29,764 nt of DNA from a virus (IMGVR_UViG_3300046464_000342:1-29764), one strand, 5' to 3'; shown: positions 7,528 through 15,969, counted from the stretch's first letter. Program-made: numbers and translations. The notes: generated by a model from the sequence alone, not told the origin.

Positions 7528-7552
7528 AAAAAAAGAGGGTCCGAAGACCCTC
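7528..7552 (-). terminator. Strong intrinsic terminator after gp23
   Basis: On the minus strand a perfect 7-bp stem GAGGGTC/GACCCTC closes a TTCG tetraloop and is followed by seven T residues. The stop of gp23 is 24 bases upstream. It is the clearest terminator in the window and would end the capsid mRNA at a defined 3' end. Confidence 0.93.
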
Positions 7553-7575
7553 CAGTATAACCTTGTGAGATTAGA

Positions 7576-8955
7576 TCACATGAGGTTGTTAACGCGAACA
7601 CGTCTGTAGTAGCGGTTGGTGTTCTTAGTAAGAGCGCCAGCGCCGACACTTGTGCCTTCTGCGAAGGGGTTAGCAACAATACCATAACGGGTCTTGAAGC
7701 CGATTTTTGGTTGGAAGGTGTCCTGACCAACTGCACGAACCATCTGAAGGGGAACGTATGGGCAGTAGAACAGTCCAGCATCATAAGGGGAAGCACCCTT
7801 ATAACCAACAACGTAGTACTGCGAAGCAGCACTGTTTGCAGAATAAGGATCGATGTATACACGATACTTACCTTGCAGAATACCAGCGAAGGTATTACCT
7901 GCATCGTCAACCTGGAGACCAGCGTTAAGTGCAGGGGTGTAATCAAGAACACCAGCCATAGTCAGGGCGGAAGCAACGTCTGCAGAGCAGAGGATCATGT
8001 TGCCCTTTCCACGACGAGTTCTTTGTGCGATTGCGTTAGCATCGCGCTCGATTTGGAAAATAAGTCCTTTGAACTTCTCAACACTCCAACGTCCGTTGGA
8101 ATCGGTGTCGAGGTCAAATGTACCAGCAGAAGCAACGTTTGCTTGAGCACCAGACTCAGCAACGTTATAGATGGTTCTGATGACTTCACGGTTGATCTCA
8201 GCAAGGATCTCTGTGGAGAGAATGTTTGCGAGTTCAGCCTCAGCGTTCAATCCGTGGATTGCCTTGAGGTCTTGTGCCAGTTCCAAGGAATACTCTGCTT
8301 TCAGAGCGCGGCTCTTAGCAGTAACGGTGACTTTCTCGATCGAGAATGCCATTTCGTTGAAATGTCCTTCTGTACCATCTCCAAGGCTTTCTGCCTCGTC
8401 GGTACGCATACCCTGACCTACGTTGTAGGTTGTTCCGGTTTGACCAGATTCTGGGTTAAGAAGTCCAGGATTGCTACCAGATTGTGCGGTAGTACCCATA
8501 CCAACAGCACCACCAGTGAATCCTGCGGTGTTGTCGTTCGCTGAAGATTGTCCAGAGAATGCGGTGTCTGCTTCGTTGAACAGTGCCTCGGTTCCGCTCT
8601 GATTAGCATAGCGGGAGCGCATTGCGAAGATCAGTCCAGTAGGACCAGACATTGGTTGAACGCCTGCGAGGTCATAAGCGACCAGGTTAGGCATTGCACG
8701 TCTGATCAGGGAGATCAGAACGGGGTCGAAACCAGCAACGGTTTGACCACCAGCGGAAGTATATCCTCCAGCACCAACTGCGTTGGTAGGACCTTCGGAA
8801 AGGAACTCACGCTCTTCCTTAATTGTTTGTTCTTGGTTCTCTAGGAGAACGGCGGTAACAGCTCTGCGGTGGGAATCCTTAATTGGATCCATTCCCTCAT
8901 AGTCGAGAATGGGTGCCCACTTTTCCTGCAGAGCCTCTGTGTTAGGCATTTGCAT
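7576..8955 (-). CDS. 23: gp23, major capsid protein
   Basis: This 459-aa protein is the hexamer-forming HK97-fold shell protein. The conserved core is present: KVTVTAKSRALKAEYSLEL (about 208-226) followed by the ELANILSTEILAEINREVI helix. The N-terminal prodomain (residues 1-54) ends in FLSE|GPTN, matching the T4 gp23 cleavage site FLTE|AEIG, so gp21 should trim it to about 405 residues. It is smaller than T4 gp23 (521 aa) and typical of marine relatives. The ATG at 8953-8955 gives MQMPNT; the second ATG two codons later is also possible. The base composition is richer in G and C than its neighbours, as expected of a very highly expressed gene. Confidence 0.98.
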   Translation of the reverse strand: MQMPNTEALQEKWAPILDYEGMDPIKDSHRRAVTAVLLENQEQTIKEEREFLSEGPTNAVGAGGYTSAGGQTVAGFDPVLISLIRRAMPNLVAYDLAGVQPMSGPTGLIFAMRSRYANQSGTEALFNEADTAFSGQSSANDNTAGFTGGAVGMGTTAQSGSNPGLLNPESGQTGTTYNVGQGMRTDEAESLGDGTEGHFNEMAFSIEKVTVTAKSRALKAEYSLELAQDLKAIHGLNAEAELANILSTEILAEINREVIRTIYNVAESGAQANVASAGTFDLDTDSNGRWSVEKFKGLIFQIERDANAIAQRTRRGKGNMILCSADVASALTMAGVLDYTPALNAGLQVDDAGNTFAGILQGKYRVYIDPYSANSAASQYYVVGYKGASPYDAGLFYCPYVPLQMVRAVGQDTFQPKIGFKTRYGIVANPFAEGTSVGAGALTKNTNRYYRRVRVNNLM

Positions 8956-8978
8956 TTTTTTAAAAAAGTTATAGTTTG

Positions 8979-8986
8979 AATTTATG
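8979..8986 (-). promoter_or_regulatory. Possible late promoter box CATAAATT before gp23
   Basis: CATAAATT is two bases from the TATAAATA consensus and lies in the 40-base gap between gp22 and gp23, 24 bases before the gp23 ATG. A separate gp23 promoter would explain strong capsid expression together with the terminator after it. Confidence 0.35.
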
Positions 8987-8995
8987 ATTTAAAAA

Positions 8996-10099
8996 TCACT
9001 TTTTAGCAGCTCTAGAGAGAGTTTGCAGATAGGCTTGCATCATTGGGGATACCTCTTCAGAGATAACCTCGTTGGTAGAAACCTCTTCTGAAAGATTCTC
9101 GGAGGTGCTTGGAGTGCCAGCGGACTCAGGGAAATAAGATTTCCTTAGAGTTACCAGTTTCTCGCGATAGTCTGCTTCACTTTCAAACTCAACATTTTCT
9201 GCAAGAGTAGCGAGCTTCTCTTTCTGAGTGACTGCAAGTCCTTCAGAGACAGTAGCAAAAACGCCATCTGCATTAGATTCTGCTAATCTACGATTCAGAG
9301 CAACATTTCTGTCGATCTGTTCGTTGAGTTTACCTTCCATTTCATCTAGTTTATCTACCATGCTCTCAAGTACATCGTATTTTTCTTCAGGGATTGTTAC
9401 ATAATGTTCTTCAAAGAGACCCTTCATTCCAGTAATGAAGGATTCGGTAATTTCATTTTTAAGTCCTTGCTCAACAGCAAGTGCATTTTCTTGGAACCAC
9501 TCGTCAGCGACGTACTCCAAATAGGAGTCCATACGCTCACTGAGTTCTTCACGAATAGAAGAAACTTCTTCTACCAGAGCATTCTGATATGTTTCGTGAA
9601 GCGCATCTTTCATTTCAGCAACTTTTGTTTTAACTGCTGCTTCAAAGATAGTGCGTGCTTTATCTTGGAACTCTTCAGAGAGATCTTCACCTTCTAAAAG
9701 TGCTTGAACATCTGCTTCGATGTTAATAGTCTCTTCCTCAGTAATTTCTTCTTCCGTTTCGGCAACAACTTCTTCAGCTGCTACTTCCTCTTCAGAAACA
9801 ACCTCTTCTGTGGTTGCTTCCTCTTCAGAAACTATTTCCTGAGTCTCATCAACTTCGGTTTCCTCTTTTGCTGTTCCGGCATCGCCAGGTGCTGCTTTAG
9901 CATTGACGACGTCTTTTACCTGCTTGAGAGTTGCACCTGGGGTTGCAAGTGAATTCGATCCATCGAAGGGATTTGAATTTTCGGGAGTAGGACCGCCGAG
10001 ATCTTCTACTGGGATTCCAGCTGAAGTCATTGGCTCAGCAGCAGCAGCTCCTTTCGTTACTACGTTTTCCATTTCTTGTAAATTGTTACCAACGGACAT
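8996..10099 (-). CDS. 22: gp22, prohead core scaffold protein
   Basis: This 367-aa protein is very acidic and helical, as expected of the main scaffold on which gp23 assembles and which gp21 then destroys. Residues about 80-125 are a low-complexity run of EE, VV and AE units; the rest is predicted helix (e.g. KYDVLESMVDKLDEMEGKL). It is longer than T4 gp22 (269 aa) because of the N-terminal low-complexity part. Sites of the (L/I)xE type that gp21 prefers are present, e.g. DLSE. It sits between gp21 and gp23 as in T4. It starts at ATG 10097-10099, about 37 bases downstream of a perfect TATAAATA box. Confidence 0.9.
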   Translation of the reverse strand: MSVGNNLQEMENVVTKGAAAAEPMTSAGIPVEDLGGPTPENSNPFDGSNSLATPGATLKQVKDVVNAKAAPGDAGTAKEETEVDETQEIVSEEEATTEEVVSEEEVAAEEVVAETEEEITEEETINIEADVQALLEGEDLSEEFQDKARTIFEAAVKTKVAEMKDALHETYQNALVEEVSSIREELSERMDSYLEYVADEWFQENALAVEQGLKNEITESFITGMKGLFEEHYVTIPEEKYDVLESMVDKLDEMEGKLNEQIDRNVALNRRLAESNADGVFATVSEGLAVTQKEKLATLAENVEFESEADYREKLVTLRKSYFPESAGTPSTSENLSEEVSTNEVISEEVSPMMQAYLQTLSRAAKK

Positions 10100-10135
10100 T
10101 TGAAATATGTGATTAATTACTTAATTACATATATT

Positions 10136-10143
10136 TATTTATA
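10136..10143 (-). promoter_or_regulatory. Late promoter TATAAATA before gp22
   Basis: A perfect match to the T4 late -10 box lies in the short gap after the gp21 stop (10146), leaving a leader of about 30 bases before gp22. A second ATAAATA overlaps at 10132-10138. Confidence 0.75.
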
Positions 10144-10145
10144 AT

Positions 10146-10796
10146 TCAAAGATTTGATAGGAAATTATTCCATAACTGGAGTTTATGCTCCTCAAGTTGT
10201 CTTTGATCAGATAATTTATTAATTGCTCTCTCAGTTCTTTCTGCGAGTTGTTCGCGAAGGATTCCTCCTTCCCAAACCCAATCTTTTCCTTCCATAATTC
10301 CATTAACAAAAGCGTCTGGAGCGGAGGGATCGGCAACGATATCAGCAGCAGTTGCTAACTGAAAATCTTCACCAACAATTTTGCATCCTTCACTTGTGGT
10401 TTGGAGTGATCCAACACCACGAGAAGATACGCCAAGTTTCACACCTTCATCTAGAAGAGAAGATGCAATTTTACCCATAGGGGTGGAAAGGATTTGTGCC
10501 TTTCCTCTAAAATTATTACCTTCTTGAACCAGAGAAGTAATTTTATGTGAAACCCTGTCAAGATTGACAGTAGGACCATCGGGATGACCTAGTTCACCCA
10601 AAGCACGACCCTTATTGACAAAAGTTTCGCAATAGCGATTTACTTCCTTAGAAAGAGTTTGCATGGGATACATTCTCCCATTTCTGTTCTTGAGTTCACC
10701 TTGAAGGAAGACTCCCTCAATATAAAGTTTCTTGTTAGCACCCTTACCTTCGGTAAGAATTTCTACATTTGTTACTTCTTCTGTGATAAGTTTCAT
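10146..10796 (-). CDS. 21: gp21, prohead core protein protease
   Basis: This 216-aa serine protease (T4 gp21 is 212 aa) cuts the scaffold, gp23 and internal proteins during head maturation. The likely active site is H71 in ELGHPDGP and S124 or S125 in LGVSSRGVGS. The EGVFLQGELKNRNGRMYP segment (27-44) is also typical of the family. The long C-terminal tail (about 180-216) is helical and may target or self-inhibit the enzyme. It starts at ATG 10794-10796, 8 bases after the stop of the repeat protein. Its position between gp67 and gp22 agrees with T4. Confidence 0.95.
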   Translation of the reverse strand: MKLITEEVTNVEILTEGKGANKKLYIEGVFLQGELKNRNGRMYPMQTLSKEVNRYCETFVNKGRALGELGHPDGPTVNLDRVSHKITSLVQEGNNFRGKAQILSTPMGKIASSLLDEGVKLGVSSRGVGSLQTTSEGCKIVGEDFQLATAADIVADPSAPDAFVNGIMEGKDWVWEGGILREQLAERTERAINKLSDQRQLEEHKLQLWNNFLSNL

Positions 10797-10804
10797 TGTT
10801 GTTA

Positions 10805-11062
10805 TTAACCTGTTACTGGATTGCAGTTTTCATCATGACGTTGATATGTTCCAGGAGTTCTGGTGGTATTATCAGCATTTCTTGCTTGATATGTTCCGGG
10901 TGTCCTGGCAGTATTATTTGCATTGCGGGCTTGATAGTCCGCATTGAAATTTTCATACGTTATACTTGTCCATCCTTCATTGCCACCAAATTGGGTGACT
11001 GATGTTTTTCCTGGTTGCGGAGAAACAGGATTACAATTTTCGTCGTGACGAACGTATGCCAT
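10805..11062 (-). CDS. Short internally repeated protein in the gp68 position
   Basis: This 85-aa protein starts at ATG 11060-11062, overlapping the gp67 stop as TAATG. It is built of repeats. A 15-residue unit, YQARNA(N/D)NT(A/T)RTPGT, occurs twice (43-57 and 58-72), and the nonapeptide RHDENCNPV appears near both ends (5-13 and 75-83), each with one cysteine. The middle (T20-F39) is not repeated. It is polar, with no hydrophobic core, so it is probably extended or folds only when bound. T4 has gene 68 (core protein, 141 aa) at this place, but I see no similarity. A core, capsid-decorating or internal protein is possible. Confidence 0.8.
   Translation of the reverse strand: MAYVRHDENCNPVSPQPGKTSVTQFGGNEGWTSITYENFNADYQARNANNTARTPGTYQARNADNTTRTPGTYQRHDENCNPVTG
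10814..11050 (-). repeat. Coding repeats in the 85-aa protein
   Basis: Two tandem 45-base units (10892-10936 and 10847-10891) encode the 15-residue repeats. Two 27-base units (11024-11050 and 10814-10840) encode the identical nonapeptide at the two ends. The third base of codons differs between copies, so the peptide is kept while the DNA has drifted. Confidence 0.85.
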
Positions 11063-11322
11063 TACTCAGAATCCTCTTCTGTTTCCAACTCTTGTTCTAC
11101 TTCATCACCAACTTCAGTTTCTGCTTCTGCTTCTACTTCAGTTTCTGATTCAGTTTCATCTTCAGTTGTGGGTTGAAACTCTTGACCAAACATTGAATTT
11201 GCAACGTGTGGTCTAGCAAGATCAACTCTTTCTGCTGCTTTCGCATACAGAATTTCTTTCATTCTATCACTGACTTCAGATGCCTTAGCACCAGTAGCCA
11301 TCAAATCGACAACATCTTCCAT
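11062..11322 (-). CDS. 67: gp67-like prohead core protein
   Basis: This 86-aa protein starts at ATG 11320-11322; a longer version would need a TTG. The N-terminal half is helical (EVSDRMKEILYAKAAERVDLARPHV split around residues 16-40) and ends in ANSMFG. The C-terminal half is almost only Glu, Thr and Ala. T4 gp67 (80 aa) has the same layout and the same place between gp20 and gp21, and is a core protein degraded by gp21. The gene name rests on position, size and composition. A TATAAATA late box lies 28 bases upstream. Confidence 0.75.
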   Translation of the reverse strand: MEDVVDLMATGAKASEVSDRMKEILYAKAAERVDLARPHVANSMFGQEFQPTTEDETESETEVEAEAETEVGDEVEQELETEEDSE

Positions 11323-11349
11323 AAAAATTTTCAATATAATCTTATACTA

Positions 11350-11357
11350 TATTTATA
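11350..11357 (-). promoter_or_regulatory. Late promoter TATAAATA overlapping the gp20 stop
   Basis: A perfect late box contains the TAA stop of gp20 (11353-11355). The next ATG is 28 bases downstream, so it should drive gp67, the repeat protein and gp21. Confidence 0.75.
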
Positions 11358-13068
11358 ACTCAGCCTTTTTGGTATCTTTCTGATACTGTGCATCCACAAT
11401 TGCTGCATCATCAGAACTCGTATCTTCATCATTTGGAATGTCACCCATCCCATTTGGATCTGCACCCATTCCTGCCATACCAGAACCTTCACCTACTTGT
11501 GGTAAAGGTTGTCCAGTTACAGGATCTATTGTTGACGGATCTGGAATAATTCCTTTCATAATCTCATCTTCAATCTGCATATCAATTTCAATGATCTCAG
11601 AATCACTTTGGCGCAAGATTCTCTTACGGACATACTCAGTTGAATAGAACTTACCGATGTATGGTTCCATAGTTGCTAGGAGACCCAGACGGTTTTGGAC
11701 CAATTCAGATTCCTTAAGTTCTGCAAATTGATTATCATACAAGAAATCATATTGAATATGATCTTTCATATACTCCCAATCTTCTGGAGTAATGACGTTC
11801 TTCAGAATCAATTGAGTTTTGAGCATATCATTGAACATCTGAGAAAAACGCTTTCTCAGACGACCAACAAACTTAGCAAACTTGAGTTCATCTCTCAGAA
11901 TCTCAGAAGAACGACCGAGGTTAAACCCACCATCAGCAGCAATTCTGGATTCCGGAACACCAAGTGCTCTGTAGAGTTTTTTCTGGAAATATTCAATATC
12001 AGCAAGTTCTCCCAGATTTTGACCACCAGGAAGAGTTGTGATTTCAGTTCCTCTACCACCTTCACGGCGAGGTAACCAGAAGTCCTCCATCATGGACATA
12101 AACTTACGATCATCACGGATTTCTCCAGTCTGTGCATTATATGCAAGTTTATTTCTGTAGCGAGACATAACCTCTTTGAGGTATTGCTCTGCTTTTACTT
12201 TTGGAAGATTGCCAACATCGATGTAGAAAATTCTACGCTCGGGTGCGCGGGAGAGACGATAGATAACAAGCGAATCCTCAATCATTCTCAGTTGATTGAG
12301 TGCTTTAATTGCTTTATGCAGATATGATAGAACTGTATTCTTATTTCTATCTACTAAACCAGAAGTACAATAAGTTACAGAATCTTTTGACAGTTTTATT
12401 GCCTTTGATGCACTTCTACCAACACTAGTTGTTGGATAGTTTGGTGATGGTGTGTATTGGAAAAATTCTTCAAATTCGGGTCCTTTATATTGATCAATTT
12501 CTTGTTTCTGAGCACCATTAACTCTTATTGTACCAATATCATATTGATTTGGTTTTTTCTTCTCTTGACGAATATACTTCATCTTAAGAGGATCAATATA
12601 TCTCAACTCTTGAATCCCCGCTTGGGGATTTGCCATATCAATTACTTTGAGATAATATATTCTTCCGTCAACATACCAATTTCTAAAGATTTCGTGTGCT
12701 TTTCTATCGAAATCTAAAATCTCTTTTAAATACTTGAATTCCTCTCTAATTCTAATCTTGAGAGGTTCACTTATATTCAGATTTGATAACTCAATCTCAA
12801 CAGGTGAGTCATACAAATCACTAACTATTGCTTCATTAACTACATCTTCAATAGCACCATCCGCTTCAGGATGGAGTGACATTTCTCTATATCTTTTTAT
12901 TAAATCATGCTCTGTTTTAAATACACCTTCAATGTCAATATATGAACCATAAAATCCACTAGAGACATAGTTATCAACCCCGTCCTGATTAGTTTCAGGA
13001 ACGGGGGAGATGACTGAAGGTGACTTATTTTGGTTGCCGTCAATTTTAAAACCAAAAAGTTTGGCCAT
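11353..13068 (-). CDS. 20: gp20, portal vertex protein
   Basis: This 571-aa protein (T4 gp20 is 524 aa) forms the dodecameric DNA gate at one head vertex and starts prohead assembly. Diagnostic stretches are DGAIEDVVNEAI, RNWYVDGRIYY, RIFYIDVGNLPK, DFWLPRREGGRGTEITTLPG and GVPESRIAADGGFNLGRSSEI. The stem and wing helices follow. The C-terminal 60 residues (PDPSTIDPVTGQ onward) are Gly, Pro and Asp rich and look disordered. The ATG is at 13066-13068. The gene lies between the tube and core genes as in T4. Confidence 0.97.
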   Translation of the reverse strand: MAKLFGFKIDGNQNKSPSVISPVPETNQDGVDNYVSSGFYGSYIDIEGVFKTEHDLIKRYREMSLHPEADGAIEDVVNEAIVSDLYDSPVEIELSNLNISEPLKIRIREEFKYLKEILDFDRKAHEIFRNWYVDGRIYYLKVIDMANPQAGIQELRYIDPLKMKYIRQEKKKPNQYDIGTIRVNGAQKQEIDQYKGPEFEEFFQYTPSPNYPTTSVGRSASKAIKLSKDSVTYCTSGLVDRNKNTVLSYLHKAIKALNQLRMIEDSLVIYRLSRAPERRIFYIDVGNLPKVKAEQYLKEVMSRYRNKLAYNAQTGEIRDDRKFMSMMEDFWLPRREGGRGTEITTLPGGQNLGELADIEYFQKKLYRALGVPESRIAADGGFNLGRSSEILRDELKFAKFVGRLRKRFSQMFNDMLKTQLILKNVITPEDWEYMKDHIQYDFLYDNQFAELKESELVQNRLGLLATMEPYIGKFYSTEYVRKRILRQSDSEIIEIDMQIEDEIMKGIIPDPSTIDPVTGQPLPQVGEGSGMAGMGADPNGMGDIPNDEDTSSDDAAIVDAQYQKDTKKAEL

Positions 13069-13097
13069 AATAAGTTTAAGTGTCTATTACCTTCTTC

Positions 13098-13105
13098 TAT
13101 TTAGT
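13098..13105 (-). promoter_or_regulatory. Possible late promoter box ACTAAATA at the gp19 stop
   Basis: ACTAAATA contains the gp19 TAA stop (13101-13103) and lies 30 bases before the gp20 ATG. It is two bases from the consensus, so it is weaker than the box after gp20. Confidence 0.35.
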
Positions 13106-13694
13106 TGATGTTTTCACCGCCAGCATTAGCGCCGGTACCTTTAGTTGCTTCCCACCATTGAACTTGCATTTCAACAGTGAACTCTTGGATTGCATTTCCT
13201 GCATCATAAGAGAGATCAATAGGTGCTACTGCAGTTGGGAACACATCATAGAAGCGATAAGATCTCAGAGTAGAACCATCACGGTCTAACTGATAAACAT
13301 ATGCATCTGCCTGATATGTTGCTGGATCTGTTAAACCAGTATTATCAGATACACGATTGATAGTATTCATCCAACGCTCAAAGGCGGAACGAATAGCGAA
13401 ATCGGCATCATTCAGGACGGTAACTGTCCAGGTATCGAAGGTACGATCACCTGCGATTTTTAGAATACGACCTCTGAAAGGTACATCTATCTGAGCAATG
13501 TTTGATGCAGGAAGGTTGGCACCCTTTACCAAGAATCTTGATTTATCAAGAACGTCAGAAGAAGGTTGCGCTGCATCAGGGAACTGGAGTACGACTTCAA
13601 AGAGATTGGCGCGAGCGCCACCACCCGTTAACTTACTCTTGAAGTCGGTAATTTTCCTTAGTGGGGGTGGATTAATCTGTTGTCTAGATGGCAT
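13101..13694 (-). CDS. 19: gp19, tail tube protein
   Basis: This 197-aa protein (T4 gp19 is 163 aa) stacks as hexamers to form the inner tail tube. Recognisable parts are GGARANLFEVVLQFP (about 25-39), RFLVKGANLPASNIAQIDVPFRG (split around 53-75), FDTWTVTVLNDADFAIRSAFERW and the closing FTVEMQVQWWEA strand. The extra length compared with T4 is at the two ends, including a Gly and Asn rich C-terminus. It follows gp18 by 17 bases, with AAAGG as the ribosome-binding site. Confidence 0.95.
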   Translation of the reverse strand: MPSRQQINPPPLRKITDFKSKLTGGGARANLFEVVLQFPDAAQPSSDVLDKSRFLVKGANLPASNIAQIDVPFRGRILKIAGDRTFDTWTVTVLNDADFAIRSAFERWMNTINRVSDNTGLTDPATYQADAYVYQLDRDGSTLRSYRFYDVFPTAVAPIDLSYDAGNAIQEFTVEMQVQWWEATKGTGANAGGENIN

Positions 13695-13711
13695 TTGAGT
13701 TAACCTTTAAA

Positions 13712-15925
13712 TTAAACGGAACCGATTACTTCTTCAAATGCAACACCAGTTCTGGTGGCAATGAAGGTAAGACCGATGAAGTTAATCGATCTTGCTGGTT
13801 TGATGTAGATGTCTGCAACAAACTCATTAGCATCAATAATTTCAGGAGTATTATTTGTTTCATCACAAATAACAACATAATCAAAGATGCCTCTCTTAGA
13901 TTGAACATCACGCAGGAATGGTTCTACGATGTTTACAAAATTAGTTCTTGTAATTTCATCGTTGAACTCAAACAGGAAGTCCTTAGCGGCAGCAGAAATT
14001 GCATCTTCTAAGAAGATAAACAAGCGACGAACGTTAATTCTATCGAACGCGGAAGACTTTCCAAATCCAGTTTTATCACCGAATAGGATAATACCTGCTC
14101 CAGGGGAGAAGATAATTGGGTTGATCCTATTTGAGTAAAGAACATCTCTCTGCTTTCTACCTGGATTATATGCCAGTTTTACAGCATTGAGAATAGAACC
14201 TCTCGATGTTCCTGCAGGTGAGAACCAAGGGAACTGTTGAATGTCTGTTCTGGCACAAGTACCAGCGATGTCTCCATTTAGAGGAACATAACGGAAAGTA
14301 TCATTGAAGCGGTCGTACATATACTTGTAACCACTATCAAATACACCATAAGTTGTAGATGAAAGTGAAGCATAGAACGAAACTACATTTTCAGTAATTT
14401 GATCAATATCATTAACTGTTACAGTTCCAACAGTATTATCTGAAAGGAATGCACCTCTATATGGTGAGATGAATGCAACAGCATCTTGTCTTGCTTCCGC
14501 AACAGCAATTGCTTTTTGTGCAATACCCTGTGCAGTATCTTTATCCCAGTTTCCTGATCCCATCAGGATGAAGTCTACTTCGTATTCTTCAGTGTTATCA
14601 TACTTACCAAGTCCACTGATAATGTCATCAGCGCCTGAATAAAGTGCTCCTTGCTCAGTAAGAGTTGTCTTACCACCATAGTTCTTACCACCTCCAAGAG
14701 ATGCAGTAAAAACTCCAGAACCAGCAAAGTTTACACTATCTGCATTTTGATCCCATCCACAGTCAAGATCAAGTTCGTTTTGTGCAACACCATTGTCACT
14801 AAATGCGACTGTAGTAATGCCTACTGGAGCAGATCCTCCAAATACATATCTGGAATTGGTATAAAGATACTTTCTCCAATAAGATGTAGAACCTACGGAG
14901 AATTCAGCATCTTTTGCTTTGGAAAGATTTAAATGCTTCTCCAGAATAGAACCTGCATTTCCAGTTATTGTTCCTTTGTCGTCAATGACAACAACATGAA
15001 CTTCATCAAATCTGCCGTTTCTGTTTGCAGCATATTCTGAAGTTCCTGGGCGGTTGGCAAGTCCATCCCACTCAAGTTCTACTGGATTTCCTTTTAGATC
15101 TGTTGATGTTAGAACAATTTTTTGCCCTTCAAACCAATCACTTTCTCCAGTGTATGATCTTGAAGCAAAAGCACTAGATTGTCCATCAGTTGCAATACCA
15201 ATTGTTCCAGTATTTGCTAAAGCATATTTGCCGTTTTGTTCGTAGTCAGCATTTGTAACAGTTCCTGCAGCAGAAACGTGCTTAACCAACTTAACACCAA
15301 GTGAGTCTGCACTAACTTCAGTGATTACACCTTGGAAGTATCCATCAAGAATTGTAGTTCCACCAGTTCCAACAGGAACAACAGTGCCAGCAGGCACTCC
15401 ATAAGTGAAACCAAAACCAACAGAAACACCAGATCCAAGTCCTGATCCTGTTAATGTTTGATCTGCTTTACCATCAATTACAGCAACTCGGATTCCGTTT
15501 GCCCAAGTACCAGGGTTCTTTGCAGCAAAGGTAACACCTGTAATTGCATTTTCATCATATTGAAGTTCTTCGTAGTGAGAAGTGCTCTTGATTCTGATGC
15601 TTGTTGCAGTTCCAACATAAGCATTCTTAAGACCTTCGCCTGTCAGAATGTTGAAATCATCTGCTCTAGAAACTCGTAGAGTTCCTCCATAAGCAAGATA
15701 GGATGATGCAACCATCCAACTCTCATAATGCTTATCTGTGGAATATGGTCTACCGAAAGTGTTTAAGAGATCGTCCTCGTTTTCAATAAACTGTGGAAGA
15801 TCTACAGGTCCCTTGGCAAAAGGAGCAACAATCGCCCCAATAGAGCCAGAGACTGGATCGACTCTTCCAATAGTTAAGTCAACTTCTCTTACTACAATTC
15901 CAGGAGATGCTAAATTTAGTGGCAT
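13712..15925 (-). CDS. 18: gp18, contractile tail sheath protein
   Basis: This 737-aa protein (T4 gp18 is 659 aa) forms the outer sheath that contracts on infection. The N-terminus LASPGIVVREVDLT and the C-terminal RTNFVNIVEPFLRDVQSKRGIFDYVVICD are strongly conserved. ISPYRGAFL, SGYKYMYDRFNDTFRYVPLNGD and the FSPAGTSRGSILN segment mark the core domains. The middle (about 110-370) is longer and more variable than in T4 and is probably the surface-exposed domain. The ATG 15923-15925 follows an AAGGAG site. Start and upstream GATAAATA box suggest its own late transcript with gp19. Confidence 0.97.
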   Translation of the reverse strand: MPLNLASPGIVVREVDLTIGRVDPVSGSIGAIVAPFAKGPVDLPQFIENEDDLLNTFGRPYSTDKHYESWMVASSYLAYGGTLRVSRADDFNILTGEGLKNAYVGTATSIRIKSTSHYEELQYDENAITGVTFAAKNPGTWANGIRVAVIDGKADQTLTGSGLGSGVSVGFGFTYGVPAGTVVPVGTGGTTILDGYFQGVITEVSADSLGVKLVKHVSAAGTVTNADYEQNGKYALANTGTIGIATDGQSSAFASRSYTGESDWFEGQKIVLTSTDLKGNPVELEWDGLANRPGTSEYAANRNGRFDEVHVVVIDDKGTITGNAGSILEKHLNLSKAKDAEFSVGSTSYWRKYLYTNSRYVFGGSAPVGITTVAFSDNGVAQNELDLDCGWDQNADSVNFAGSGVFTASLGGGKNYGGKTTLTEQGALYSGADDIISGLGKYDNTEEYEVDFILMGSGNWDKDTAQGIAQKAIAVAEARQDAVAFISPYRGAFLSDNTVGTVTVNDIDQITENVVSFYASLSSTTYGVFDSGYKYMYDRFNDTFRYVPLNGDIAGTCARTDIQQFPWFSPAGTSRGSILNAVKLAYNPGRKQRDVLYSNRINPIIFSPGAGIILFGDKTGFGKSSAFDRINVRRLFIFLEDAISAAAKDFLFEFNDEITRTNFVNIVEPFLRDVQSKRGIFDYVVICDETNNTPEIIDANEFVADIYIKPARSINFIGLTFIATRTGVAFEEVIGSV

Positions 15926-15961
15926 CTTTTTTGTTCTCCTTGGTCCAGAATTACCTGAAAT

Positions 15962-15969
15962 TATTTATC
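15962..15969 (-). promoter_or_regulatory. Probable late promoter box GATAAATA before gp18
   Basis: GATAAATA differs from the consensus at the first base and lies in the 82-base gap between the zinc-ribbon gene and gp18, about 37 bases before the gp18 ATG. Confidence 0.6.

Noticed and set aside
7491-7952. A 153-codon minus-strand frame over the end of gp23 and the terminator
   Set aside because: It reads through the gp23 terminator in another frame and has no ribosome-binding site; it is a shadow of gp23.
7711-8544. A 277-codon plus-strand open frame opposite gp23
   Set aside because: It lies fully antisense to the major capsid gene, has no ribosome-binding site, and its protein is Ser/Cys-rich without any domain. 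It is best explained by the codon use of gp23.
9404-9952. Plus-strand frames rich in Phe and Cys opposite gp22
   Set aside because: They arise from the Glu-rich codons of gp22 read on the other strand (GAA to TTC).
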